This document shows, piece by piece, positions 34,501 to 46,703 of a DNA stretch of 64,000 nucleotides. The notes under the pieces were generated by a model. It ran no database searches. It was not told the DNA's origin and saw nothing but the letters and a program-made list of their open reading frames with translations. Origin of the DNA: Homalodisca vitripennis (Eukaryota; Arthropoda; Insecta; Hemiptera; Cicadellidae); NCBI RefSeq assembly GCF_021130785.1, contig NC_060213.1, positions 71,196,001-71,260,000 of the forward strand. Direction: 5' to 3'. The position numbers and the translations under genes were made by a program. The stretch's first letter is position 1, and each line of letters begins with the position of its first letter.

Positions 34501-37500
34501 TTAAGCTGTAAAACGTCCTTTTCAGCATATATTAACAATCTTAAACCTTTCGTTATAAACTCATTAAATGGATACAAGTTTTATGTTATAAAATATTCAA
34601 AAGACCATTATATTAAAATTTGTTTTTTAGACGTTGCAATACGGCTAGTGTCCAATCACTTTGAACACAATTTAATGGATTGTTTTCTCCCTTCTTCGTT
34701 CACATCAGCTCATTACGCCTTGCGTAATAGTAGAGCCTTTTTTTACACGCATTATTCCTTACCCTGATCGTTATCTTTCAGTAAGCAGTAATACCCAGCA
34801 GAGCCGTAGGCTTCCGCAGAACAAACATGTATTAGGAGCTCATACTAGATATGAAGATCTTTTGAAGCATTCATAAAGCCAACGTCGTACATTGAGAGGT
34901 TGTAAAGAACACATTTTAAGCATCTTTTATTTCACCTACATTGATTTTATTGAGAATTATGTATTGTTCAGACGGATTATATTTAAGGGATTAGAGGAGT
35001 TTATATCTACGACACGAGATACCCGACGGATTTTCTTTCAACACAAGTATAATGAAAAGCACCTTAATGTTGGTGAGATATCACAAATTATCCTTGATGT
35101 AGAGAAAATATACTCTTAATGAAACACTTCTGTGAGGTTCACGCATAAGTGAAAACATGTTTGTGCTCTGGTAAATATGTATTTTTAATGTTAGTGCATC
35201 ATGCTTGGAAATAAGGTAAGGTAACGTTCAAAGATCACTGAACTTCATTGGGCATAATCGTTACATGCGTCCATTACAGAGTTGCTATACGAATTTAAAG
35301 ATTTCCCTAGCATTGAAAGGACATGTGATGTCATAAGAAAAACTTATACTGTAATACTTTACCCAGCAAGCCTAGCTAGGAGAATATGCTCTTCAACAGT
35401 GGCATTAATCATATTCTTTTAATATTTAAAATTAAAGAACTACACAAGATTACGTGCAAAATTATAGGCTTCATGGGAATTATTATATGAACAATGATAA
35501 GTTCCTAAATATATGTGAGATGAGCGTTCGCATTAGACATAATCAGTTAAATCTACACTGCTGAGATTGAAGTGCTCAGGTTTGAAGTGATTTTCTGGAT
35601 GATATATCGATTAATTACTATTTTGTAAAACGGGCAATTAAATCGTACGATGGAGTAAATATTTTCCATGTTGCTATTCTTTATTCTTTTTTTATACAAA
35701 ATATAAAAGATATATTAGCTATCGGGTAGTGGTTCTTTACTTCTGTAAAGTGCAGTCAAAGATTGGTTTCCAAAGAATTTTTACTACAAAATGTTAATAA
35801 ATGTATCACTGAGTTAAAGTTAACAATTTCATTCCTTGAATTTTGATCTACTACAGGAATGTCCTACATAACAATTACAATACTAATTTAAAAATATAAA
35901 TTTTAAGTTATTCTAAATTATGAATAAACACAGAAAATAGGAAAGCATTGACGTTTTGCTTCAGAAAAAAAGATTTTAAAACTTGATAATTGAGATACAA
36001 TAAGTTTTAAATATTTATCACATATTCTTTAAATATTGTAGTGCTCACACACACCTATTTTAGGAAAAAATTAGAAGAGTAAATTGTAATATAATTTCAT
36101 TTATTTAGTATAATAGTTAATAACATTAGTGTTCAATAAACTGTTTCTACCATATCAACGTCATATGTAGGTTAGATTAACTGTTGTATTTATTAGGTTA
36201 GTTTATTATAAATATAACGATATAGTGGAGTTATAAATAAATTGTCTAGTTGAATTATGAAATAAAAATGCAACCAAGACGCTAAAACGTGAAACACGAT
36301 GTCACTGTAACTTTTATAATTGCAGAAAGTTTGTCTCGTCTAGAAGCTCCGACTTGACAACTGCCTATTTCCAAGCAGAAGAGCTCTCCAGGGCTCCTGA
36401 GCACTTTACACCACTTTGCCCTTAGACTTGTGTGGATAACTTGTGTTGTGACGGTTTTGCTTTGCACAAAGCGGAGAAAATCGCTGAGTCCTGCTTATCT
36501 GAGTTTACAGTGTATTTTCTTAATAAATGTACAAATTAAGTTTTTTCTGTGAACGCATAATATAAAATTATGCAATTGTAAAAAGGTTTAATAGTAGGTA
36601 GAGTATACTAATAATTCAAATATTCAACGACAAATCGAACTTGAAAACTGAGTGTGTACTGGGTGTTCATTTTTCTATGGCTCTCTAGATTTCCCTAATT
36701 TACTTCATTTACTTTAATTAAAGAATTTTTATGTTTATTTACAACTATAGAAATATTATAAAATTTAAGAACGTTTTGGCATCTTTCTTCTTAACTTACT
36801 ACGCTTTGAAGAAAAAGTATTTTTAAAGAAACATTAAAAAAATTTTAAGAATTGTTGAGTGAGTAATCACAAAGGAAATAAAAGGCGAATGATCTTGATC
36901 TTATGAGATCTTATTATATTTTATGCATAATCAATAATAGAACTTTAGCATATTTAATAAATTGTCAGCAAGAGTATTAAAAACTTTAATAATATGAATA
37001 TTATTACAACTACAGACACAATCGAGATTTTTTGTGTTATATTATTATTTTATAATTAAATACGTTAAAGCGCCAATCCATAAATAATTATGAAAGAAGT
37101 ATAATATCTCATTTAACTTATTGTTTTGATACAAACATGTAAGAGCAAACAATAATTGCAAAATTAGATGTCTTACCTCTAATAAATACTTTTTCGTCGT
37201 ACTGTTGAGTTTGTAAAACTTCTAAATTTAAATTTCACATTTGAAATATTGCACTTTCGATGTTCAAAGCATCTTAAGTTTCCGATTTAATTATAGTGTG
37301 CTCTGTAGTGGACTTCATGTAATGTATAACACTTGTTTGTTATTTAACACAGGACGTGGTGGACTGGTTGTATTTTTTTTTCTTTATCTACCATATATGA
37401 TTAGTCCTTGTTTAATTTACACAGTTTAGGAACATATTACCCTATCTAACATAAACCTAAAACATATAATTTTGTCTTAATATTATTTTTTTGAGCTTTT

Positions 37501-38942
37501 GAGCTAAAAAAAAACTGAAACACCAGAATACTAAATCTAGATAAGCTTTTGATAATCAATTGCTAAATAAACAGGTCAAGGATATTACGATAACGTATTT
37601 CGTGAACTGTTTCTTGTAAAATCTTATATTCTTTCTATGTACATTCAAAAAGCACATGTTTCTTTTTTTAATTTTTATGTTTAAGAATAAAGGCTTCCTT
37701 CCACCAAATAACTTCACTTTGAGAAAACCTTAGCCCTGAGTCATTTCCTGTTCAATAAGTAATAAGCTATTCATACAGTAAACATTACAAGTTTATTATG
37801 TATGTCAAGATTTAAAAGAATAAATGTTTTACCTAAATCACATAATACTGATATGCATATAGTTTTATTTTAAAATATTGTTAAATATTCAAGTTGCATT
37901 GCCTTGTAAACAAAACAAATTGTATTCTTTCAGTAATTATTAGATCATTGATGATGTTTATGTAGTGGTATAAATATTGAATATTTTTTTAATTCGCCTT
38001 TCAATTATTGGTCTGGTTATAAATTGCCTATTTAAACTGTTCCATCGACCTTTCGTCTTATGTACTGATTACATTATTTATTTATGTAATGTTATGAAAT
38101 TCAGTCTTTAGATTGTATGTTTTCATAATCAACTACGTAACCTAAACTAAACCACGATACCGCTCAAATTTCATCTAACCGCAAGATCTACTTATTTCGT
38201 TCTAAGGATTAAACTAGTTAACCTCGGTTAAAACAAGTGTTAGGTAAGAGAATACCTCTTAATATATAATATAACTGCATTGCAATGTAAATACTGTGAT
38301 AGGTTTAATAGCAGCTTCTGTTTCATTAAAAAATCTAAAACATATTAATCAATTATACTTGTCCCAATTCTATCTTAAACCAAATTCTTTTTTTAATATA
38401 AGTTAAATATTTAACTTATAAAATTTTACACTTTGGTAAAAAAGATTATAACAAAAACCCTTGGTTTACTCAATATTTTTAATTTATATTAAATATATAT
38501 AGTATCTCATGGAAAGATCCTTTATTGAATAAAAAATATAAACAATTTTTGTTCATAAATAATCGCATTTTTTTCATTATCAATGAGATGAACAGTAGAA
38601 AAGTTTGTGGATTTTGAGACCAGTACTTACAATGTATAAGGCAGTTTCGAACTAAAGTCCCATGTTAAAATGAAGCCTCTGATGTGAGGTGGCAGCCAAA
38701 TAGCGTTCCCTCTCAATCTAACTATAGAGCGTAACAGAAAATTACAAAAATTGAAATTTTTCAGCTTAAGATTTTAATCTACTTGAAATTTGTACAGACT
38801 AAAAAAGAACAATAAAGTCAAATATTGGTCACCAGGCACATTTGCTTGACGCTCTGCTTCCAAATAGATTAGAAATTTAAGTTAATTAGGAAGAATATTT
38901 TGCTTTCCTGGATTGAATATGTTCTGGTAAAGCTTATAGTAC
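34501..38942. other. A/T-rich DNA, no supported gene
   Basis: Open frames at 34480-34767, 34892-35119, 36282-36467 and 37241-37429 show no motif or compositional sign of coding. The patch 36330-36480 is G/C-richer than its surroundings but is broken in every frame. Confidence 0.4.
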
Positions 38943-38947
38943 ACACA

Positions 38948-39030
<83 letters not shown>
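38943..39030. repeat. (CT)n-(TA)n microsatellite
   Basis: A CA/CT start, then about 13 CT units, then about 60 bases of TA. It abuts the left end of the tRNA-like repeat and could be that element's simple-sequence tail on the minus strand. Confidence 0.95.
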
Positions 39031-39031
<1 letters not shown>

Positions 39032-39353
39032 CATTGTATAAATAGCAATAGCCTTATTTAATTTCAATAAACATTGAATCGCAAAAAGTACTTGCTCCGC
39101 CGGGAGTCGAACCCGGATCTCTCACTTGCCGGGTGAATGTGCTACCATTACACCACAAAGTGCTTACTTTTTCCGATTCAGTTATTTTGTATCTGGCCGT
39201 ATCTGTCACATATGCGTTTAAATAAGCAAACTAACATATGATCGGAAGACCAAATACCTGTTAAACGACTTTTATTTACATTAAATTGTATAAATGGCAA
39301 TAGCCTTACTTAATTTCAATAAACATTGAATCGCAAAAGTACTTGATCCGCCA
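39031..39353 (-). repeat. tRNA-like repeat unit plus truncated second unit
   Basis: 39031-39106 and 39280-39353 are near-identical direct copies; shared landmarks are ATTGTATAAAT, GCAATAGCCTTA and TTTCAATAAACATTGAATCG. Only the left unit carries the tRNA-like core; the right one stops at GATCCGCC and runs into ATATATATTC. The unit length is thus about 249 bp, suggesting a tandem or satellite-like arrangement of about 1.3 units. Confidence 0.85.
39092..39163 (-). ncRNA. tRNA-like core with pol III A and B boxes
   Basis: On the minus strand the A box TGGTGTAATGG (39155-39145) and B box GGTTCGACTCC (39113-39103) both match consensus. A T-arm CCGGG-TTCGACT-CCCGG and an anticodon arm TTCAC-CCGGCAA-GTGAG can fold; the loop would present GGC (Ala). 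However, the 7-bp acceptor stem cannot form between GCACTTT and CGGAGCA, so it is not a normal tRNA gene. Instead the core is enclosed by longer inverted arms: GAATCGGAAAAAGTA upstream and TACTTTTTGCGATTC downstream pair at 14 of 15 positions. I interpret it as a tRNA-derived SINE-like element, possibly still transcribable by pol III. Confidence 0.65.
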
Positions 39354-42081
39354 TATATATTCAACTCTGGTAAAATGTTCATTGACGTAGTGTCTATGAA
39401 AATGTTAACTTATACAACAACACCAACTAATCGGCTATTCGGTTTCTTGTGTATAATCGGCTTCCAGTCTGGTATACACGTTTAAGCAATAAATCAAATT
39501 AAACATATAAAAACATTAGATTTATTTTACTAATTATTTAAAAGAAAAGCAATTGTGTATATTATTATAAAGAATTTAACTATAGTTTGAAAGCTTACGG
39601 TGATTTGAATCTACAAAATTGAGCCCTTTTTATAAAACAGAAAAGTAAAGTTTAGAATTCAAATAGCTCACAAATAAATAATAACCGTTATGATGTTTCC
39701 TAACCCTTTAGTTCTTCGTGTAATTGAAGAATCACATAAAATTCAAATTTTTCTATCACTGCAGCTTAATTTTTCATACTTCAATAAATACAGTTTATTA
39801 AGCAATAAGAGACTCCTAAGCATATAACGCCCAAAATAATTGCACAAAACAAAATACATTCCATATCCTTTTTACCAACAGAGGAGGTCTAAAAATATAC
39901 AGCACAAAAACTGTAACTTTCACTTGCTCTTCTGTTTTAAGCGTCTTACTATGGAATAATTCTGTGAATTCAGGACTCCTGTTGTTTTTCACAACAGAAG
40001 AATGAGTTTATTTTCATTTATTATTAGTCTGGCTTTCTGTAGTACTCTTAGGTAAATGATTGTGAGGAAAATTAAAATTCGTTGTAAGTCACTTGTTGCT
40101 CATTGTTATTTCATTTGTCTTTATTTGTTTTAGGTTTTGGAAATGCTCATTCTTCCTAATTAAAAGAGGAATAATGCAAACAAGATATATTATACATTCC
40201 TTATTTAAGAATAATAAAGTATCTATTATTCAGTTAAAATATACATTTTGAAATTGTGTTTGATTCTGCTACACGCTTACAAAGGCATGTACTTATATTT
40301 TATTGCCCTATTCATGGTTAGATATGGATCTTTATAGCCTAAGCATAAATAAGCATCGGTTAGTCATATGCGGAAAACTTATAAACATATTTTTTATTTA
40401 AAACAATTATTCCATATAGCCCTAGCCTTGATAATAGAGTTAAATAGTGCTACAGTACCTGACATCATTTATAATTATTTTATAGCCAACTTTCTACTTT
40501 GGTATAACTGTATATTTAACCAAGTAAAAGTTAAGATTTGCTGTATTTAATATGTATTATATTAAGCTGCTGTGGATTTGTAACAAAATATAAATTAATA
40601 GTAATTAATAGAATAATAATTTTGTTGGTGAGTTTTCGCCAAACGTAATTTTATATTATAACATTTCTTTTATTCATGTATTATATTAATCTCATAGTTG
40701 AAATTTTGGCCATGTATAAAGGTGTAAAGATACTGCGGACAAAGGTGATTTATAATTATAATAAACTGAAAATATATACAACTAAAAAGGTTAACTAACA
40801 AGTAAAAATCGATATATTTCTCACGTAATGACCTTGTGTCTAATATAAGGGTGGATTTCAATCTTGTGTACTTCTCTTGACTGTTTTGACTACTGCGTTT
40901 GATATATAAAGTTTAAAATAAATTATTTGTTGTAAAGTTTCTCTTGCTTTTTTAATTTCCTGATCAGTAAAACTGACGCATGGCGTGACTACTTTTCTTG
41001 TGTCTGTCCAATATTAACCGGGATTAAATTTATTCCACACGGATATCTATTTATGCCACGTTTTTACTCTTATTCAAATATTATCACGTCTAAAATTTAC
41101 TGAATTTAATTTAATTTGTATAAAGGATGATTTATAAATTGTAAATAAAACTTATGAGTACTGTTGTGGTGTTAATATGTTAAATATAACAATGTATAGT
41201 AATAATTTATGTTTCAATTACATTATTAGAATTCAAAATTCTACGTCTACATTCAAAACAAATTTCTAAAGAGCTACCTAACTTAAATCTTAAACTTTAG
41301 AAGAAGGAACCTAATTATGATTGATCTTTAAGGTATCTATATAGATACATATGTCAAATTATAAAATTTTACAAAGTCTAAATTTAGTGGTGTTAAACTA
41401 AAGTATTTACAGCAAGTAAATGTATTTACGTTCTTGTAAATACGTTTTTTATAAAACTACTTTACTATAAGTTGTATGTTTTTCAATCTTCGTACGTTTA
41501 TTGAAATTAGTTCAATAGTAAACCAAATACAAACTCATTAAGGGTTACATTATACGTAAATACCCATATATAAAAAGCGATTTATATTTTTATTCTAAGG
41601 GCGTTAAGGCAGTGTTCTTTCCGCACATGTAACAAATTACTAAAATATGAACGTAATATATTTTATATTTTTAATATCAAATCATTTACTGTTTTAAGTC
41701 AATCGTTTATATTACAAAAATAAACAGATCGTGTGGTCATAAATTTAATGCTTTCAATCAGATGACGATGTTGTACACATTTCAAGTCATATCTAATATA
41801 ATTAAGCTGAAATTGTAATTAATAAAAAATATACTCTTGTTCATATTTATTGGTTTTACTATTTGGTCATTGTGTAGTTCTTCAAAGCTTGTACCATCGC
41901 TTTGTTTAAACAATAAGTACGAGAAGAAAGAACCAATGAGTATTCGAAGGTATATAGGTTACTGAACTTGAAAACAATAAAACCCTTTTTTAGTTCCATT
42001 ATTATTTTTTTAATCTACTTTGTTTGTAGGAACGAGGTTAAACCCATGTCAAAATTCAGGTAGAAAGGTTCGTGTTCGCCG
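39354..42081. other. A/T-rich DNA, no feature
   Basis: Frames at 40368-40550 and 40670-40861 look like chance; nothing else recognised. Confidence 0.5.
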
Positions 42082-42153
42082 ATTAGCATACAACATCCTG
42101 GCCCATAAAGCTCACACATTAGCAGACAACGTCCTGGCCCATAGAGCTCATTC
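42082..42153. repeat. 36-bp tandem duplication
   Basis: Two units sharing ATTAGCA, ACAACATCCTGGCCCATA or ACAACGTCCTGGCCCATA, then AGCTCA, at 42082-42117 and 42118-42153, with a few substitutions. Confidence 0.9.
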
Positions 42154-42361
42154 CAAATTTACCAATATTTAACATTTGTTCACTCTAAGTTTTTCTTGGT
42201 TCCAACGTGGTAAGACCAACGTAGCAAGAGTCACTTCCTACAAACAAATTAAGATTTCCAATAGACGGATATAAAACATTGCCAGTACCGATGTAGAAGT
42301 AGTAGAGGCAAAAGTTCATCCCCGATTTTATCCCTCTACGTTTCTTCGTTTTATAGTTATT

Positions 42362-42404
42362 GTACGTTCTCTCATAGAAAGACAGTCAGACGGACAGACA
42401 GATT
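42362..42404 (+). repeat. dispersed-repeat 3' end with GACAGACGGACAGACAGA theme
   Basis: TACGTTCTCTCATAGAAAGAC is followed by AGTCAGACGGACAGACAGAT. It parallels 24056-24095, and this kind of ending is common in insect interspersed repeats. The interval 42040-42404 may be one degraded insertion. Confidence 0.4.
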
Positions 42405-43818
42405 GAAATAGAATATTTTCATCACTAACTGGCGGGGGAGCATAGACAGTAAACGTTTACTTCGTTTGTTTGCAAGTTTTAATGAAAATATTTATCTTGT
42501 GTTATAGCCAAGATAACAACTTTGCGTACATTTTAACGAGCTAGCTACGAACTTAAAGGGGTTATTACATGATAATAACTAACGAACTTATATAAGACAT
42601 AACACTCATGAGCGTAAAAAATAATTTTAAGATGTTTGAAAACATGCTTCAAACTCGATTTAAACTGTATAGCTGCAGAGATAAGTTTTTACAAAATTGC
42701 AGAGCGACCAACGTATTGACACAGTTTATTTAATTAAACAAGAAAGTCTTTACTATTTTAGTTCGTTTTCATCACTAGAATTTAAAAAAAGAACATCAAT
42801 TATTAATATTAAATGTTAACATATATTGTCCCGAGTTAGCGAAAATGACAGGAGGTAACGGAAGCGCGCCCCTCCCAAACTTGGAGCAAAGCATAAAAAA
42901 ACAATCACATGCCACTAGTGGGAAGAGAGACAAGATTTCGAGTACATGATTTCTAATTATTAGGTGGCAAACATTTTCATGCAAAATACAATTAACTTCA
43001 GCACCACGGTGCACCGCGTAACTTACAAACTAATAACAAAAAATAAACAGAATTCCAATATTGACAATAACATAATAAATAGAAACAATAACATAATAAA
43101 TAAATAATATAATATAAACGACATAATAAATAGAAATTTGGTATATAAATAACATGATTTCAGGTACGGCAGTAGTAAATATAAAATTTTGAACTGGTAA
43201 ATTTTTATGAACTGAGGGGAGGGAAAAGGTTGTATGGCTATTATACTGTATTGGATTACGTCACCAAGGTCTTTTAAATAAAAAAAGATAAAAATTATTA
43301 TTTTCAGACATTTGAAATACTTTTCCATCTTTTTATGCTATCCAGTTTCATCCAAAACATTTTCTCTTGTATCGTAAACTGTATCAAAACACTGATGGTA
43401 TTATTACTTCAATATATTTAACAATGTCAACGAAATATTTCTGTTTAAGTTAATTATTATTGGATATATACCTAAACTTAAAATATATATTATGTCTTGC
43501 ATTATCATTTTGTATTGACTATTATATTTGTTTGTTTAGTATTTTATCAGACACTAGTTTTATTATTTTGTCCTAAAAGTGTGTAGGTAGATACTTTCTG
43601 AATTGAGGTAGTTAATGTGGATGAATTTGTTTCCGTAGATTCACAGTAAGTATAAATTTATTTAACAAACGCTATGATTTTATTGAAGTTTATTATTATA
43701 GTGCATAAACATGACATTAATGCATAATTCATTACAATAAAAAGTAATAAGATTTTAATATTAAATGGAGGCACTAGTAATATTAAAAAATAAGTACAAA
43801 TAAAATACAGTAGTATGT
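42405..43818. other. A/T-rich DNA, no supported gene
   Basis: Minus-strand frames 42796-43014 and 43023-43328 are Leu/Ile/Phe-rich and probably chance. The tandem-like AACATAATAAATAGAAACAA words at 43067-43100 form a short imperfect repeat. Confidence 0.45.
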
Positions 43819-43989
43819 TTAAAAAAGTAAGATACACATAAAGGAATGTTGGATCAATCGCAACGGTCGAAACAGACAGGAACATTTCAACATTCCACTG
43901 TTGGTCGGACGGCTGTCATTCCAGGAATGTCGGAATGCCATCAGCCAATCGTCCACGTTCTCCCCTGCTGTGTAGTGGTTGCTGTTCAT
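43819..43989 (-). other. short unrecognised minus-strand frame, exon-like
   Basis: A 56-residue ATG frame reads MNSNHYTAGENVDDWLMAFR, then HSWNDSRPTNSGML. Upstream in frame is NYPIGISYGRNL, open to about 44040. The N-terminal 35 residues have balanced composition and sit in DNA clearly less A/T-rich than its surroundings (43870-44010). CTATGGTAG just before GAATCTAATG could be a weak acceptor. No family is recognised and the C-terminal part becomes low quality, so a small exon or a conserved non-coding block are both possible. Confidence 0.25.
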
Positions 43990-46423
43990 TAGATTCCTAC
44001 CATAGGAGATACCAATGGGATAATTGAAATTAAATACAATGTTTATTTGTGTCTTTCAATGCTTGTTGATAATTATTTGTACACTACTGGTAATTTTGTT
44101 TGTTATTAGTTCAATGACACTAATTTGTCTAGAAGTACAAAACTACATATGTACATTCTGCTGTTTTCCTCATGGTTAATTTGAGTCACAACAGCAAACA
44201 AACATATTAAATTTGTTTGAAAAACGTAACTTGGTGAAATTGTGTTGTAAATAAATAATACTTAATGGAAAATCTGTATTATTGACATAAAGTTATAAAT
44301 AGGTTTGAATTAGGGAACGGAATCTACAATATAAAAAGGAAATATTTTTTAAGAGGATTCTTTTAAGATTCTTTTTAAGAGGTTACTGTTGGTTAGTTAC
44401 ATTGTGTGTTTAAAAATTTAATTTCTGATTTGATAAGGAGTATACTGCAACAGAAGAGTGCTCAGATGTGATATTTTGTCTTTTAATATTGTCATTACCT
44501 CTTTCTTTTATTTATTTTACTGTATAATTAATATAACATGGTTAATTTTTATAATTTACAAATCCCAATCGATCGTAATCAGCTTTAAAAAACTTTCTTT
44601 TGCCGTTTTACCGTTGCCGTTAGACAAGTAATGTAAAAATGTCAGCCAAACCTGGACGTACGTGCACCACTATCAAACGCAATGTTTAACCAATAATCAC
44701 TATGATTATTTTTACACACATTTCTTTACATTACCACTGGATTTACGGAGAATTATGCATTCTACTCAAACCTGAAATTTTTACACATTAATTTGTCAAC
44801 CAATATACATGAATGTTTAACTTTTGTTTTATTTATAGATTGAATGTTTTGTCTTAAATTTTTCTCAGATATAACTTTAAATTATTTATTTTCAAATGTT
44901 GGAGGCATACTTGACAGTTTAAAATGTAAAAAACTTCCAAAACAGAGTCATGTTAACAGTATTGGGAATTGTATTCTCATGGTGCATGACTCAGTCAATC
45001 TACTGACATAGCCAGAAACGGAAGATGCCCAAAGATAGATATCGGAAGAATACTATGGAACATTTTATTTTTGTTTAACGTGTAAAATCTACTTACTTCT
45101 TGACACAATTGTTATGTAATTTAATGAGTAATGGAATAAATTTTTAAGTTAAAAGGAACTCAGACCCGCATAAATGAAGGGAGTATAAGTCATTTGATTT
45201 AATATATCTAGTTTCTTGTTGTTGCGGTATTTCATATTTCCCCCTGATCTTTATCAGTGTAAATTATTAAATGAATTACTGAAATGCAATATGTAACTTT
45301 TCAGTATACGATCTCGTATTTTTTCTGATTGTTATATGTGTTTGAAAATTATTCCTTCTTTAAGTTTTAATATGAAGCCATATTAATATTTTAATACAAA
45401 CTAATGAAACAAATTCTTTATAATAAGCAACCGATGTTATTTTTCATGCCGCATCGTTGTGTTTATCACATCTTTAATAGTAGGTAGGAGATACATTAAT
45501 CTTTATGTTACTTTTAATATAACATATCTCCATATTTTGGGGTGGTATAAACTGGTTTAATTAAACATGTTTTAATAAAATAACTTACATCATTAAACCA
45601 ACGACTCCAACATTATTTATGGACATAAAAGATACAACGAGATTTACTCTAGACTAGATCTATACTATACATGGAAGTAGTATACAATAGTATACAAATT
45701 TCTAATATAGCAGTAACTAAAAACTGTATTTACTTCTCAAAAATGTACTAAACATTTAATTTTGGGAATATACGTAGTAAGTAGTAATTATTCATAGTTT
45801 AAAGCACGTCAGACACTCAACAGTTGAATCACGTACATGCGGCATTAACGCGTAGAGGCATGTGCTCGCATACAAACATGCAATAAAAATTAAGTTTAAA
45901 ATAAAGTCGAACGTCATATGGTGTTGCCATAAAAGGTTACTTATATGTTCGACAGGAAGAATAAATTGGATTTTTTATTATTTAAAAAGGTTTGCAATAA
46001 TCTAGTAGCTTTTAAACTTTAACTAAAAATATAAAATAATAATTATAGTGTTATATCACTTATTTATACACTTATAACAGATCTTCAACACAAATCTACG
46101 CTGGCAGATTCAAGATGTTCAAAAAATTTGAAACTAGCAAAACTGAAAGTATTTTTAGAACTAAAACATCTGACAATTATTGTTTTAATAAATAAAATGT
46201 TTCGTAATTGTGGTCACAACGTATAATGGCATTCTAATAAAATATATATGGCGTACTCATAGGTAAAATATCTAGGTAATAGAATTGTTTGAAATTGCTT
46301 TCGTTCAGAGGTACAAGAAATCAGTAACACGTCTTTTCAAGATATAGAAATCAAAACAAAGATGTAACAAAATTAAATAAAGTAGATTAAAATGTGTGTA
46401 AAATTTACATCTGATTGAACAGC
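43990..46423. other. A/T-rich DNA, no feature
   Basis: Nothing recognised; a G/C-richer patch at 45800-45880 is broken in all frames. Confidence 0.45.
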
Positions 46424-46439
46424 GTTGCCTGCAGGCAAC
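46424..46439. repeat. 16-bp perfect palindrome
   Basis: GTTGCCTGCAGGCAAC is fully self-complementary in A/T-rich surroundings. Confidence 0.85.
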
Positions 46440-46620
46440 CTTAATCAAACTTAAATTAATGAATTAAAAAAAAGAAGATAATAATGTTATGCGTACCACA
46501 TTCTATATCACAAAATGAAGTTTAAACATTTTTAGGCTAGAGCATTAGCACATAAATCTTTTGAGATAGACAAACATGCATAAATATAGGAATGATAAAT
46601 ATGGGAGGTTTCCATCTTTT

Positions 46621-46624
<4 letters not shown>

Positions 46625-46701
<77 letters not shown>
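46625..46701. repeat. (AT)n microsatellite
   Basis: About 76 bases of uninterrupted alternating A/T; the frame crossing it is an artefact. Confidence 0.97.

Positions 46702-46703
<2 letters not shown>

Noticed and set aside
39092..39163. Functional tRNA-Ala (GGC) gene
   Set aside because: The acceptor stem cannot form and eukaryotes normally lack this Ala anticodon; pol III boxes and repeat context fit a tRNA-derived element better.
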